Shown here in pieces: positions 1-9,603 of a stretch of 64,000 bases of DNA. The position numbers and the translations under genes were made by a program. Each line of letters starts with the position of its first letter. The stretch's first letter is position 1. Source of the stretch: an uncultured Candidatus Binatia bacterium (lineage in GTDB: Bacteria > Desulfobacterota > Binatia > UBA9968 > JAJDTQ01); NCBI GenBank assembly GCA_958295985.1, contig OY282432.1, positions 1,674,001 through 1,738,000 on the forward strand. Direction: 5' to 3'. A model generated the notes under the pieces. The model worked only from the letters and a program-made list of their open reading frames with translations. It did not search any database and had not been told where the DNA came from.

Positions 1-839
1 AGTCCGTTGCAGGCAGGGCAGGCCCCGTGCGGGCTGTTGAAGGAGAAGAGTTGCGGCACCGCCTGGGGGAACGGCTCGCCGCACTCCAGACAGGCGGACC
101 GTTGGGTGTAGCGGCGGGACTCCGGAGCGGGCGCATGGTCCACGTCGACCTCCACGACCTCGTCCCCGTGTTTCAGGGCCACCTCGATGGAATCGGCGAG
201 CCGTTTGGCGACGCCTTCCCGGATCACCAGCCGGTCCACCACCAGGTCGGCTCGCCCCGGCGACGCCGAGCCGGGCAGGTCGGCCAGCTCCAGAATCTCC
301 CCGTCCACCTTGATACGGACGAACCCGGCCCGGACCACGGTCTCGATTTGTCGCCGGTATTCGCTCGGCTCGCGGCACGCCAGCGGCGCGAGCACCTGAA
401 TGCGGGTGCCGGAAGCGAGTTTCAGCAGGTCGTCCACCATCTGCTGCACCGTATGCACCGTGATGGCGCTGCCGCACCGCCGGCAGTGGGGCCGCCCCAC
501 GTGGGCGAACAGCAGCCGCAGGTGGTCATGAATCTCGGTCAGCGTGCCCACCGTGGACCGCGGGTTTTCGTGGAAGCGGCGCTGCGGCACGGCGATGGCC
601 GGGGAAAGCCCCTGAATGGAATCCACGTCGGCTCTGGCCAGCGGATCGAGAAGCTGACGCGCGTAGGTGGACAGGGACTGCATGTAGTGCCGTTGCCCCT
701 CTGCATAGACGGTGTCGAAGGCCAACGAGGATTTGCCCGAGCCGGAAACCCCCGTGATCACCACGAGCTGGTTGCGGGGGATCTCGACGTCGACGTTCTT
801 GAGGTTGTGGACGCGGGCGCCCTTGACGACGATGTTCAT
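1..839 (-). CDS. uvrA: Excinuclease ABC subunit A, N-terminal part (runs off the window edge)
   Basis: Minus-strand translation from 839: [64 protein letters not shown]..., the classic UvrA N-terminus with Walker A. Confidence 0.97.
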   Translation of the reverse strand, partial: MNIVVKGARVHNLKNVDVEIPRNQLVVITGVSGSGKSSLAFDTVYAEGQRHYMQSLSTYARQLLDPLARADVDSIQGLSPAIAVPQRRFHENPRSTVGTLTEIHDHLRLLFAHVGRPHCRRCGSAITVHTVQQMVDDLLKLASGTRIQVLAPLACREPSEYRRQIETVVRAGFVRIKVDGEILELADLPGSASPGRADLVVDRLVIREGVAKRLADSIEVALKHGDEVVEVDVDHAPAPESRRYTQRSACLECGEPFPQAVPQLFSFNSPHGACPACNG

Positions 840-855
840 GAAGGCTGACGCGGAT

Positions 856-1911
856 CTACTTGGTTACTCCTGCGCGACCCCTCTCTGCCTTTCCCGCGCT
901 CTCTTCCGTCATTCCCGGGGCTGACGGCCGTGCTTCTCCGGTCCGCGCCAGTTTCGCCGCTACCAGGATCGCCTGCTTCATGCTGCGGGCGTCGGCCACG
1001 CCCTTGCCTGCGATATCGTAGGCGGTGCCGTGGTCCACCGAGGTCCTGATAAGCGGGAGGCCGAGGGTCAGGTTGACGCCGTCCGTGAAGTGCAGCAGTT
1101 TGAAGGGCCCGAGTCCCTGGTCGTGATACATGCAGACCACGGCGTCGTATTCCCCGGCCGCGGCGCGATGGAAGAGGCTGTCCGCAGGAACCGGACCGGA
1201 AACGCACATGCCCCGCCCCGAGCAATCGCGCACCGCGGGCCGGATCACCCTGCGCTCTTCCTGGCCGAACATGCCGTCTTCTCCTCCGTGGGGGTTCAGG
1301 GCCGCCACCGCCAACCGCGGCTCTGCCAGTCCGAACCATTCCCGCAGCGACCGATGCGTCAGCTCGACGGTGTTGCGGACCCGTTTTCGGGTCAACGTCG
1401 CAGCCACTTCCGCGAGCGGCAGGTGCACCGTGACGAGGACCACCTTGAGCCGCGGCCCGTAGAGCATCATCCGGACTTCCCGTGTACGGGTGAGGTCGGC
1501 CAGCAGCTCGGTGTGCCCGGGCCAGGCGTGGCCCGCGTCGTTCAGCGTCTTCTTGCTGATGGGCGCCGTGGCCATGGCGTCGGCGCCGCCGGCGCCGATG
1601 AGCTCCACCGCGCGAAGAATGTAACGGTAGGATGCCTCACCTCCGGCTCGGGTGGAACGGCCGGGGCGGCCGGCCGCGGGCTTCAGGCGGGTAACGGATT
1701 CCACCAGCACGGGAGCATCGGGACGGGCCGCGGAGCCGGATTCGCGGACCGGCCACCGGGGCGCCCGGGCGCGCTCCAGCAGCCACGGGTCGCCTACGAT
1801 CAAGACGTGGCAGGCCCGTCGCACGGCCGCATCCCGGGCGGCCTTGACGACCACCTCGGGTCCGATGCCCGAGGGATCGCCCATGGTTACGGCCACGACG
1901 GGTTTGGACAT
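856..1911 (-). CDS. pdxA: 4-hydroxythreonine-4-phosphate dehydrogenase
   Basis: [24 protein letters not shown]...; [21 protein letters not shown]...[26 protein letters not shown]. Confidence 0.96.
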   Translation of the reverse strand: MSKPVVAVTMGDPSGIGPEVVVKAARDAAVRRACHVLIVGDPWLLERARAPRWPVRESGSAARPDAPVLVESVTRLKPAAGRPGRSTRAGGEASYRYILRAVELIGAGGADAMATAPISKKTLNDAGHAWPGHTELLADLTRTREVRMMLYGPRLKVVLVTVHLPLAEVAATLTRKRVRNTVELTHRSLREWFGLAEPRLAVAALNPHGGEDGMFGQEERRVIRPAVRDCSGRGMCVSGPVPADSLFHRAAAGEYDAVVCMYHDQGLGPFKLLHFTDGVNLTLGLPLIRTSVDHGTAYDIAGKGVADARSMKQAILVAAKLARTGEARPSAPGMTEESAGKAERGRAGVTK

Positions 1912-1948
1912 GGCGATGGCGCTGGATCCGTGTGAAGCGGATGGGAGA

Positions 1949-3232
1949 TCAGGGTGTGGGCGCGTCGCGTTCGAAAGGTCGATCCAGGGGCACGTCTTCG
2001 TCATCGCCGGCATCGGTGGTGAACAGCGATATCCCGAACAGCTTGACGGTCTTGCGGTCGCCGACCACGCCCGACGGGTCCCGGATGATTTCCTCGTCGT
2101 AGATGTAGGTCAGCGGGTTGACATAGTCCCAGAAGCCTTTTTCCTCTTCGCCGGCCGTGGCCGAGGCCATCAGATTGCCGACCGTGCCCCTCTCGGCCTT
2201 CTGAGCCTCGAAGGCGTACCCCGCAAGCTTCACTTCCACGCGATGCTTCTTGCGCAAGTCGGTCTTGAGCCACTTGGCGAATCTTTCCTCGAGCGTCTTG
2301 TTGTAGAGATCGTCCCGCACCCGCTCCGAAACGGCCGCGAACTTGAACCGTTCCCCGCCCTGGCGGTCCTCGGCCTTGACCAGGTGATATCCCAGGCTCG
2401 TGCGGACCGGCTCGCTGACCTCTCCCTTCTTCAGGGTGGCGGCAACCCGTGCGAGGGAATCGGGCAGGGTCTCGGGTTTGACCCAGCCGATGTCTCCGCC
2501 CTGGCTCGCTCCCGCGCCCTCGGAGTGGGCGCCGGCCAACGCGGCGAAGTCTCCTCCGTCCACGACCTGCCGGCGTAGCGACCCGATACGCGACAACACC
2601 GCCTGTTGCCGCTCCGAGGAGGCGTCCGCGTCGACCTCCAGCATGAGATGGCGGAGATGCACCTTGAGCTCGGCCCGGTACAAGTCCGGGTTGGCGTCGT
2701 AGTAACGTTGTGCGTCCTGGATCGTAATGTGAACCCTTTTCCTGACGTTGCGTTGAATGAGCTCGTTTTGTTCGATTCGGGTACGGATCTCTTCGCGGTA
2801 CTGCTCCATGGTCTTCCCGTCCCGCTGCAACAGGGCGCTCAACTGCGTCGGCGTCAGGTCATTCCGCTCCCGGAAAGTCCGTATGTACCCGTCGACGTCG
2901 GCGTCGCGTACCCGGATGCCCGTGTTCCTGACCTCGGCCCTGATGAGCTCGTAGGTAATGAAATCCTCGAGCCACTGCTTGGGCACGCGGCCCGCGGTGA
3001 GTTCATCGAGTGGGACGTCCTGGTTCAGGCTGGTCCGGGCGAATTTCCGAAGATCCGAAAAGGTATGGGGGGAACCGTTGACGACCACGACGATCTTCTC
3101 GACCAGACTTCCGGGAGCAGGGCCCGGGAAGGTCCCGAGAAGGGTCAGGAAGGCCGCCGCGCACAAGCCGGCTATCTTTGCAGGGGCGGGTTTCAAACCC
3201 GCCGGCCGGGTCCCGTTTTCGAGTCTGGACAC
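1949..3232 (-). CDS. SurA-like periplasmic peptidylprolyl isomerase (rotamase domain)
   Basis: Hydrophobic N-terminus, SurA_N-like VVVVNGSPHTFSDLRKF, parvulin domain HLRHLMLEV...GGDIGWVKPETLPDSL...GYHLVKAEDR; the start (GTG 3232) is uncertain and overlaps mfd. Confidence 0.85.
   Translation of the reverse strand: MSRLENGTRPAGLKPAPAKIAGLCAAAFLTLLGTFPGPAPGSLVEKIVVVVNGSPHTFSDLRKFARTSLNQDVPLDELTAGRVPKQWLEDFITYELIRAEVRNTGIRVRDADVDGYIRTFRERNDLTPTQLSALLQRDGKTMEQYREEIRTRIEQNELIQRNVRKRVHITIQDAQRYYDANPDLYRAELKVHLRHLMLEVDADASSERQQAVLSRIGSLRRQVVDGGDFAALAGAHSEGAGASQGGDIGWVKPETLPDSLARVAATLKKGEVSEPVRTSLGYHLVKAEDRQGGERFKFAAVSERVRDDLYNKTLEERFAKWLKTDLRKKHRVEVKLAGYAFEAQKAERGTVGNLMASATAGEEEKGFWDYVNPLTYIYDEEIIRDPSGVVGDRKTVKLFGISLFTTDAGDDEDVPLDRPFERDAPTP
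3180..3206. repeat. REP-like palindrome, diverged copy
   Basis: gcaggggcgggtttcaaacccgccggc, overlapping the mfd/PPIase junction. Confidence 0.55.
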
Positions 3233-6200
3233 GCAACCACCATACCTTCCTGACAGAGGACGTGCAATAACTCGCAAGCCTCGTCGATGAGGGCGGGCCA
3301 GTCCGTATGGTCCGGGGTAAACGACAGGCGTCCCCCCGGCGAGAACTGGAAGCGCCGGTGATCCTCTTTCGCGAGCGTCAGCACCCGGTCGACGTTGATG
3401 GTGGAGGTGGCGTGGAAGGTCAGTGACAAGCGGCCGCTCTGGTAGATGATCTGGGTTGCCAGGGCGTGGATGAGGGCGCGCCTGAGCTCCATGACCCGAA
3501 AGAGGTTTTCCACCACCTGCGGGTAGCTGCCGTAACGATCGCGGATTTCGTCCTGAATCTCCGCCAGTTGCTCCGGACCCTCCAGGTTGGCGAGCCGCTT
3601 GTAGAACAGCAGCCGCTGGTTGGCGCTGGGTATGTAGTCGTCGGGGAAGTAGGCGGGTATGCCGAGACGGATCTCCGGCTCCACGCTGACCCGGCGCTCT
3701 TCGCCCTTGAGCTCGTGGATGGTCTCTTCCATCATCTGGGTGTAGAGCTCGAAACCCACCGCGGCGATCTGGCCGGATTGCTCGCGCCCGAGCAGGTTGC
3801 CGGCGCCGCGGATCTCCAGGTCGTGCAGCGCCAGCTTGAAGCCGCTGCCCAGCTCGTCCAGCTCTTGAAGCGCCCGGAGCCGCTTCTCCGCGTCCCGGGT
3901 CACGGCGCCGCTCTCGGGAAGGAGCAGGTAGGCGTAGGCGCGGCGCGACGAACGCCCGACCCGGCCCCGCAGTTGATAGAGCTGGGCCAAGCCGAACCGG
4001 TCCGCCCGGTTGATGAGGATGGTGTTGGCGTTGGGATAGTCCAGGCCGGATTCGATGATGGCGGAGCACACCAGTACCTGGGCGTCGTTCTCCTGGAACC
4101 GGCTCATGTTCTGCTTGAGTTCGGCGGGCGTCATCTGCCCGTGGGCGATGGTGACCCTGGCCTCGGGCACCAGGTCCATGATCTTCTGCCCCACGCGCTG
4201 GATGCTCTCTACCCGGTTGTGCAGAAAGAACACCTGCCCCTCGCGGTTGATCTCCCGCAGGATGGCGTCGCGGATCACGCCCTCGTTGTAGCGCGTCACG
4301 TAGGTCCTGACGGCGAGCCGGTTGGGGGGCGGCGTCTCGATGACGCTCAGGTCGCGGATGCCCACCAGCGACATGTGCAGGGTCCTGGGAATGGGCGTGG
4401 CGGTGAGGCTCATGACGTCCACGGTGTAGCGGAGTTTCTTGAGCTTCTCCTTGTGGCTCACGCCGAAACGGTGTTCCTCGTCGATCACCACCAGCCCGAG
4501 GTTCTTGAAGGCCACGTCGTTCTGCAACAGACGGTGGGTGCCGACGACGACGTCGATGAGCCCGGTGGCGAGGTCCTCGAGGGACTGCCGCACGGTCTTG
4601 CCGGTGACGAAACGGCTGAGGCTCTCCACCCGCACCGGATAGGACTCGAACCGGTTGCGGAAGGTCTCCAGGTGCTGCTGCGCCAGGATGGTGGTGGGGG
4701 CGAGCACGGCCACCTGTTTGCCGTCCATCACCGCCATGAAGGCCGCGCGCATGGCCACCTCGGTCTTGCCGTAGCCCACGTCGCCGCAGATGAGCCGGTC
4801 CATGGGCTTGCTCTGCGTCATGTCCTTCAGGGTCTCGGCGATGGCCTGCTCCTGGTCCGGCGTCTCCTCGTACTCGAAGGCGGTTTCGAACTCCCGGTAT
4901 GCCTGGTCCGGAGGCGGGAAGTTGTGGCCTTCGTGCAGCTCCCGGCTGGCATAGACCCGCAACAGCTCCTTGGCCATGGCCACGATGGACTTGCGTGTCC
5001 TGGCCTTGAGCTTGAGCCACGAGGTCCCGCCCAACCGGTCCAGGACCGGGGCGGCGCCGTCCGCGCCGATGAACTTCTGCACCAGGTTGATGCGGTCGAT
5101 GGGCAGGTAGAGACGATCGCCTCCCTGGTACTCCAGGTGCAGGAACTCGCCTTCCGTGCCCGCCACCTTGAGGTACTTGAGCCCGCGGTAGATGCCGATG
5201 CCCTGGTCGAGGTGCACCACCACGTCGTCCTGCCGCAGCTCGCTCAGGCTCGTGATGAAGTGGCTCGGGGTCTCCCGCTTGCGCACGGCGGGGTCCCGTT
5301 TCCTGCGGCCCCACAACTCCTCCAGGGTGATGATGACCAGCCCCTCGTCGGGTATGCGCACTCCCTGGGTCAACCCCCCCAGCACGATCCTGGGTCCGTT
5401 GGCGGGGCCGGCCACGAATTCATGAAAGGGCCCCTCGGATATCGGAAGGTCCACCTGGTAGTAGGCCAGCAGTTGCTGCAGCCGTTGCGCGTCACCCGGG
5501 TGTCCGCCCACGAAGAGCACCCGCTGGTCCCGCCATTGGTTCAGATGCTCCACCAGCGGCGCCAGGGAGCGTTCCGATCCTTGCTGGATGGTAAGCTCGC
5601 TATGCAGGTCCGCGTTGGCGTAGGAGCGCACCGAGAGCGTTGACGAGGCGTCGTCGGGGGACGCGAGAACGTCCAGGCTTTCGCTGTGGATCTGCCGGAA
5701 CGCCGCGGCCGCCTCGCGCCAGCCGTCCGGGTCCAGGTACAGGGCCTCGGCGTGGGGATGGAAGCGGCCGTCCTCCGCGGCCTTGGAGGCCCGTTGCGTC
5801 ACCAGCTTCTCGAACCGCTCCAGCTCCTCCTCCCCCCGGGCCGGTTGGTCCCACCAGACGATGCCGCGCCGCGGCAGGTGGGCGAGGATCGACGGCAGCG
5901 GGCAGTCGTAGAAGTAGGGCGCCAGGAACTCCATCCCGGCAAAACGCACGCCTTCGCGCACGGATTCCAGCAGCGCCCGCTTGTCCTTGCGGGTGAAGCC
6001 CAACTCGTCCGCGCGCTCCTCGATTCGCGCAAGGGTTTCACGGCTGGTCCCCGACCCCGCGGTGAACTCCTTCATGGGCAGGAGCAACAGCTCTTCGTGC
6101 CGTGACCGTGAGCGCTGCGTCCGGGGGTCGAACTCGCGGATGGATTCGATGCGGTCGTCGGCGAACTCCATCCGCACGGGCCGGTCATAGGCCGGGGGGA

Positions 6201-6750
6201 ACAGGTCCACGATGCCGCCGCGCACGCTGAAGTCGCCGCGTTCCTCCACCAGCGGCGCGCGGGCGAAGCCCAGGTTGGAAAGCTGCCACAAGAGTTTTTC
6301 CCGGTCGATTTCCTGGCCCTCGATGAAGTGCGCGCTGTGGAAGCTCTCCCTGGGGACCACGCGCTGCATCACCGCGGCCGGGGTCGTCACCAGTAACGGC
6401 GCCGGCTGTCGGGCAAGCCGGTGGAGGCCCTCCATGCGCGCAGCCATGTGGTCCGGGTTCGGGGAAAGGCTCTCGAAAGGCAGGATGTCCCACCCCGGGA
6501 ACAGATGAAGGCGCCGCTCCAGCGGACTGGCGACGGCTTCTTCTCCGAGGAAGAAGGACAGGTCGAGGAAAAGGCGTTCCGCCTCCTTCACGGTGGGCAT
6601 CAAGACGATCAGCGGACAGTCGAGATGCCGGGCCGCGAGAAAGACGGCGTAGGCCTTGGCGCTGCCGTGCAGCCCGGAAATCCGCTTCTCGCCGCGCCAC
6701 TCATGGGTCAGCAGCCGCGATATCTGGTCGTTGAGTGAAGGTGACGTCAC
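3193..6750 (-). CDS. mfd: Transcription-repair coupling factor
   Basis: 1185 aa; UvrB-like N-terminus, CarD/RID-like DDVVVHLDQGIGIYRGL, helicase motifs CGDVGYGKTEVAMRAAF, DEEHRFGV, QLRGRVGRSSRRAYAYLL. Confidence 0.97.
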   Translation of the reverse strand: MTSPSLNDQISRLLTHEWRGEKRISGLHGSAKAYAVFLAARHLDCPLIVLMPTVKEAERLFLDLSFFLGEEAVASPLERRLHLFPGWDILPFESLSPNPDHMAARMEGLHRLARQPAPLLVTTPAAVMQRVVPRESFHSAHFIEGQEIDREKLLWQLSNLGFARAPLVEERGDFSVRGGIVDLFPPAYDRPVRMEFADDRIESIREFDPRTQRSRSRHEELLLLPMKEFTAGSGTSRETLARIEERADELGFTRKDKRALLESVREGVRFAGMEFLAPYFYDCPLPSILAHLPRRGIVWWDQPARGEEELERFEKLVTQRASKAAEDGRFHPHAEALYLDPDGWREAAAAFRQIHSESLDVLASPDDASSTLSVRSYANADLHSELTIQQGSERSLAPLVEHLNQWRDQRVLFVGGHPGDAQRLQQLLAYYQVDLPISEGPFHEFVAGPANGPRIVLGGLTQGVRIPDEGLVIITLEELWGRRKRDPAVRKRETPSHFITSLSELRQDDVVVHLDQGIGIYRGLKYLKVAGTEGEFLHLEYQGGDRLYLPIDRINLVQKFIGADGAAPVLDRLGGTSWLKLKARTRKSIVAMAKELLRVYASRELHEGHNFPPPDQAYREFETAFEYEETPDQEQAIAETLKDMTQSKPMDRLICGDVGYGKTEVAMRAAFMAVMDGKQVAVLAPTTILAQQHLETFRNRFESYPVRVESLSRFVTGKTVRQSLEDLATGLIDVVVGTHRLLQNDVAFKNLGLVVIDEEHRFGVSHKEKLKKLRYTVDVMSLTATPIPRTLHMSLVGIRDLSVIETPPPNRLAVRTYVTRYNEGVIRDAILREINREGQVFFLHNRVESIQRVGQKIMDLVPEARVTIAHGQMTPAELKQNMSRFQENDAQVLVCSAIIESGLDYPNANTILINRADRFGLAQLYQLRGRVGRSSRRAYAYLLLPESGAVTRDAEKRLRALQELDELGSGFKLALHDLEIRGAGNLLGREQSGQIAAVGFELYTQMMEETIHELKGEERRVSVEPEIRLGIPAYFPDDYIPSANQRLLFYKRLANLEGPEQLAEIQDEIRDRYGSYPQVVENLFRVMELRRALIHALATQIIYQSGRLSLTFHATSTINVDRVLTLAKEDHRRFQFSPGGRLSFTPDHTDWPALIDEACELLHVLCQEGMVVACPDSKTGPGRRV

Positions 6751-6934
6751 TGGGCCGGTTGCCTCGCGAGGAACGGTGGGAGAGTGTAGCCGAAGCGAGG
6801 CGGCGCCCGCAAACCAACGTCCCTGGACTTCGCCGGGGCCGGTAAGCTACAGTGCTTCGAAGCTGAAATGCTTCGAAGCTAGAGTCCTTCGCTGTCGGAC
6901 ACCACCTACCACTCCCCACGGAAGAGGACCCATC

Positions 6935-8614
6935 ATGACCAAGAGGAACCCGAGGGTCGCGAGCGCGCTGCAGGCGATACCGGAGCGGGGCTATCCGGAC
7001 CTTCATGAGCATCTCCGGCGTCTGGACGACGCCGGCCTGTTGATCCGGGTGGCGCGCCCGGTGGACAAGGACCAGGAGATGCACCCGCTGGTGCGCTGGC
7101 AGTTCAGGGGAGGGGTCAAGGAGCGGGACCGCAAGGCGTTCCTGTTCGAGCAGCCCGTGGACGCCAAGGGGAAAAGCTACGACATCCCGGTGGCCATCGG
7201 CGTACTGGCGGCCAACCGGCGCATCTATCGCATCGGGCTCGGGTGCGACGAAGACACGGACATCAACGCCTTGTGGAGCCAGGCGAAGACGAATCCGGTG
7301 GCGCCGGTGGAGATCCCGTCGTCGGCCGCGCCGGTGCACGAAGTGGTCTTCTCGGGAGCGCAGCTCAACAGCCGGGGCAAGGGCATGGACGGCATCCCGG
7401 TGCCCATCTCCACGCCGGGCTGGGACAACGCGCCCTACGTGAGCGCGGCTCATTTCGTCTCGTGCGACCCCGACAACGGGGTGCACAACATCGGCACCTA
7501 CCGGGCCATGGTCAAGGCCCGGACCCGGGTCGGCTGCAACCCGTCCATCGAGTTGGGACAGGGGATCTACCGGCACTGGCTGAAGTACCGGGAGCGGGGC
7601 GAGAAGATGCCCGTGGCGCTGTGCATCGGCGGCGTGCCCGCGGTCTCGTACGTGGCGGCGCAGAAGCTGGCCTACGACCTCGACGAGTTTTCGGTGGCGG
7701 GCGGGCTCGTCAAAGCGCCCATCCGGGTAACCCGGGCCCGCACGGTGCCGGTCATGGTGCCCGCGGACGCGGAGATCATCGTCGAAGGGTTCGTCTCCAC
7801 CGAATGGCTGGAGCCGGAAGCGCCTTTCGGCGAGTCCCACGGTCACGTGAACCCCAAGGAATACAACCCGTTCATGGAGGTCACCTGCATCACTCGCCGC
7901 CGGGACGCCGTCCTCTGCTCCATCATCAGCCAGGTCACGCCGTCGGAGTCCAGCGTCATCAAGAAGATGGCTTACGAGCCCCTCTACCTGGAGCACCTGC
8001 GCGACGGCATCGGCGTCAAGAGCGTGGTGCGGGTCATGCTCCACGAGCCGTTGACCGCCACTCAGAAGCTCACCGTGATCCAGATGCGCAAGCCCACGCC
8101 CGCGGAGGTATGGCGCGCGCTCATGGGCGCGGTGGCCTTCCGTCCCTCCATGTCGAAGATCGTCATCGCGGTGGACGAGGACATCGACCCCGACAACCTC
8201 GACGCCGTCTTCTGGGCCATGGGTTACCGCTCCAAGCCCCACCGCGACGTGCAGATCATGCACGGCATGGACGTGGGCCACGCACCCCGGCACGACGCCC
8301 GGGGCTCCGCGGAGGACTCGTGTCTCCTGTGGGACGCGACGCTCAAGGAGAAGCTGCCGCCCATCTCGCTGCCCACCCGGGAGTACATGGAGCGGGGCCG
8401 GGCGCTCTGGGAGGAGTTGGGGCTGCCGGAGCTGGAGCCGGAGTCCCCGTGGTTCGGCTACTCGCTGGGCGACTGGAACGAGGAGCTGGAGCAGGAGGCA
8501 GCCCTGGCCACCCGGGGGGAGTACTGGAAGACCGGCGTGAAGATAGCCCGGCAGCGCCGCTCCACCCGCGAGATGCCGCCCAACACGTCCTACTACGGCG
8601 AGGACGAGGACTGA
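6935..8614 (+). CDS. UbiD family decarboxylase
   Basis: MTKRNPRVASALQAIPERGYPDLHEHLRRLDDAGLLIRV...; PFGESHGHVNPKEYNPFMEVTCITRRRDA; VVAVDEDIDPDN-type motif (IVIAVDEDIDPDNLDAVFWAM). Confidence 0.9.
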   Translation: MTKRNPRVASALQAIPERGYPDLHEHLRRLDDAGLLIRVARPVDKDQEMHPLVRWQFRGGVKERDRKAFLFEQPVDAKGKSYDIPVAIGVLAANRRIYRIGLGCDEDTDINALWSQAKTNPVAPVEIPSSAAPVHEVVFSGAQLNSRGKGMDGIPVPISTPGWDNAPYVSAAHFVSCDPDNGVHNIGTYRAMVKARTRVGCNPSIELGQGIYRHWLKYRERGEKMPVALCIGGVPAVSYVAAQKLAYDLDEFSVAGGLVKAPIRVTRARTVPVMVPADAEIIVEGFVSTEWLEPEAPFGESHGHVNPKEYNPFMEVTCITRRRDAVLCSIISQVTPSESSVIKKMAYEPLYLEHLRDGIGVKSVVRVMLHEPLTATQKLTVIQMRKPTPAEVWRALMGAVAFRPSMSKIVIAVDEDIDPDNLDAVFWAMGYRSKPHRDVQIMHGMDVGHAPRHDARGSAEDSCLLWDATLKEKLPPISLPTREYMERGRALWEELGLPELEPESPWFGYSLGDWNEELEQEAALATRGEYWKTGVKIARQRRSTREMPPNTSYYGEDED

Positions 8615-8662
8615 CGGACCCGGTGGGTCGGCATCCCCGGTAAGCGAAAGGACCGGTCGCCC

Positions 8663-9568
8663 ATGGACTACAAGAATCTCAAGTGGGCGGTGCACGACAA
8701 CCCGCGCCGCCCCGGCGAGCCGTGCATCGGCGTGATCACCCTGAACCGTCCGGACCAACTCAACGCGGTGGACCCCCTGATGCGGCTGGAGCTCGACGCC
8801 CTGTGCAACGAGATCGCCCGCAACTCGATCCTCAAGGTGGTGATCCTCACGGGTGAGGGACGCGGCTTCTGCGCCGGCGGCGACCTTGCCTCGGAAGGGG
8901 AGGTGCTGGGGGCCTTCGAGGGCTCCACCGGCATCGAAGGCCCTTACAAGGAACTGGCGGAGTATTTCCTCAACGACCTCCGGCACCGGGTGCTCCAGAG
9001 CGCCATGCGCAAGTTGGAGGACCTGCCCCAGCCCACCATCGCCGCGGTGAACGGGCCGGCGGTAGGCGTCGGCCTGGAGATGACCACGCTCTGCGACATG
9101 CGGCTGGCCTCGGACCGCGCCCGATTCGGCGAGGTGGCGGTGCCGGCCGGATTCGTGCCCGAGAGCGGCGGCGCCCGCAACCTGCCCAAGTTGGTGGGCA
9201 TCGGACGGGCCATGCGCCTGATCCTCACCGGCGAGGTCATCGACGCGGAGGAAGCTCTGCGCATCGGACTGGTGGACGAGGTGATTCCCCACCAACGGCT
9301 CATGGACGAAGCCTTCTCCCTGGCCGGCCGCATCGCCTCCAACCCCTACCTGTCGGTGCGCCACGCCAAACGCCTGGTCAAGATGTACTGGAACTGGAAC
9401 CGGACCGAGGAAGGCTACCGGGAAGAGCTGGAGTCGGTCCTGGAGATCACCCGCACCCGGGACTGCCAGGAGGGCATGCGGGCGTTCCGGGAGAAGCGTC
9501 CGCCGCGCTACACCTACCCCTACGACGCCGGCTGGCCCTTCCCGGAGAAGGACGGGGAGAAGGAGTAG
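8663..9568 (+). CDS. Enoyl-CoA hydratase/isomerase family protein
   Basis: VITLNRPDQLNAVDPLM...GEGRGFCAGGD...TIAAVNGPAVGVGLEMTTLCDMRLASDRARFGE. Confidence 0.92.
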   Translation: MDYKNLKWAVHDNPRRPGEPCIGVITLNRPDQLNAVDPLMRLELDALCNEIARNSILKVVILTGEGRGFCAGGDLASEGEVLGAFEGSTGIEGPYKELAEYFLNDLRHRVLQSAMRKLEDLPQPTIAAVNGPAVGVGLEMTTLCDMRLASDRARFGEVAVPAGFVPESGGARNLPKLVGIGRAMRLILTGEVIDAEEALRIGLVDEVIPHQRLMDEAFSLAGRIASNPYLSVRHAKRLVKMYWNWNRTEEGYREELESVLEITRTRDCQEGMRAFREKRPPRYTYPYDAGWPFPEKDGEKE

Positions 9569-9603
9569 CGGGCAGTCGGTCCGCATGGTCAGGAGAACCA
9601 GCC

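Noticed and set aside
27-848. 273-aa plus-strand ORF
   Set aside because: Antisense to uvrA; the minus-strand reading is a clear UvrA N-terminus
3233-5314. Upstream part of the 1121-aa minus-strand ORF
   Set aside because: Out-of-frame read-through of mfd upstream of the PPIase; only the 3' part is credible
3466-5643. 725-aa plus-strand ORF
   Set aside because: Antisense shadow ORF of mfd in high-GC DNA
6701-9586. 961-aa minus-strand ORF
   Set aside because: Antisense to the ubiD-family and enoyl-CoA hydratase genes; low-complexity His/Arg-rich translation
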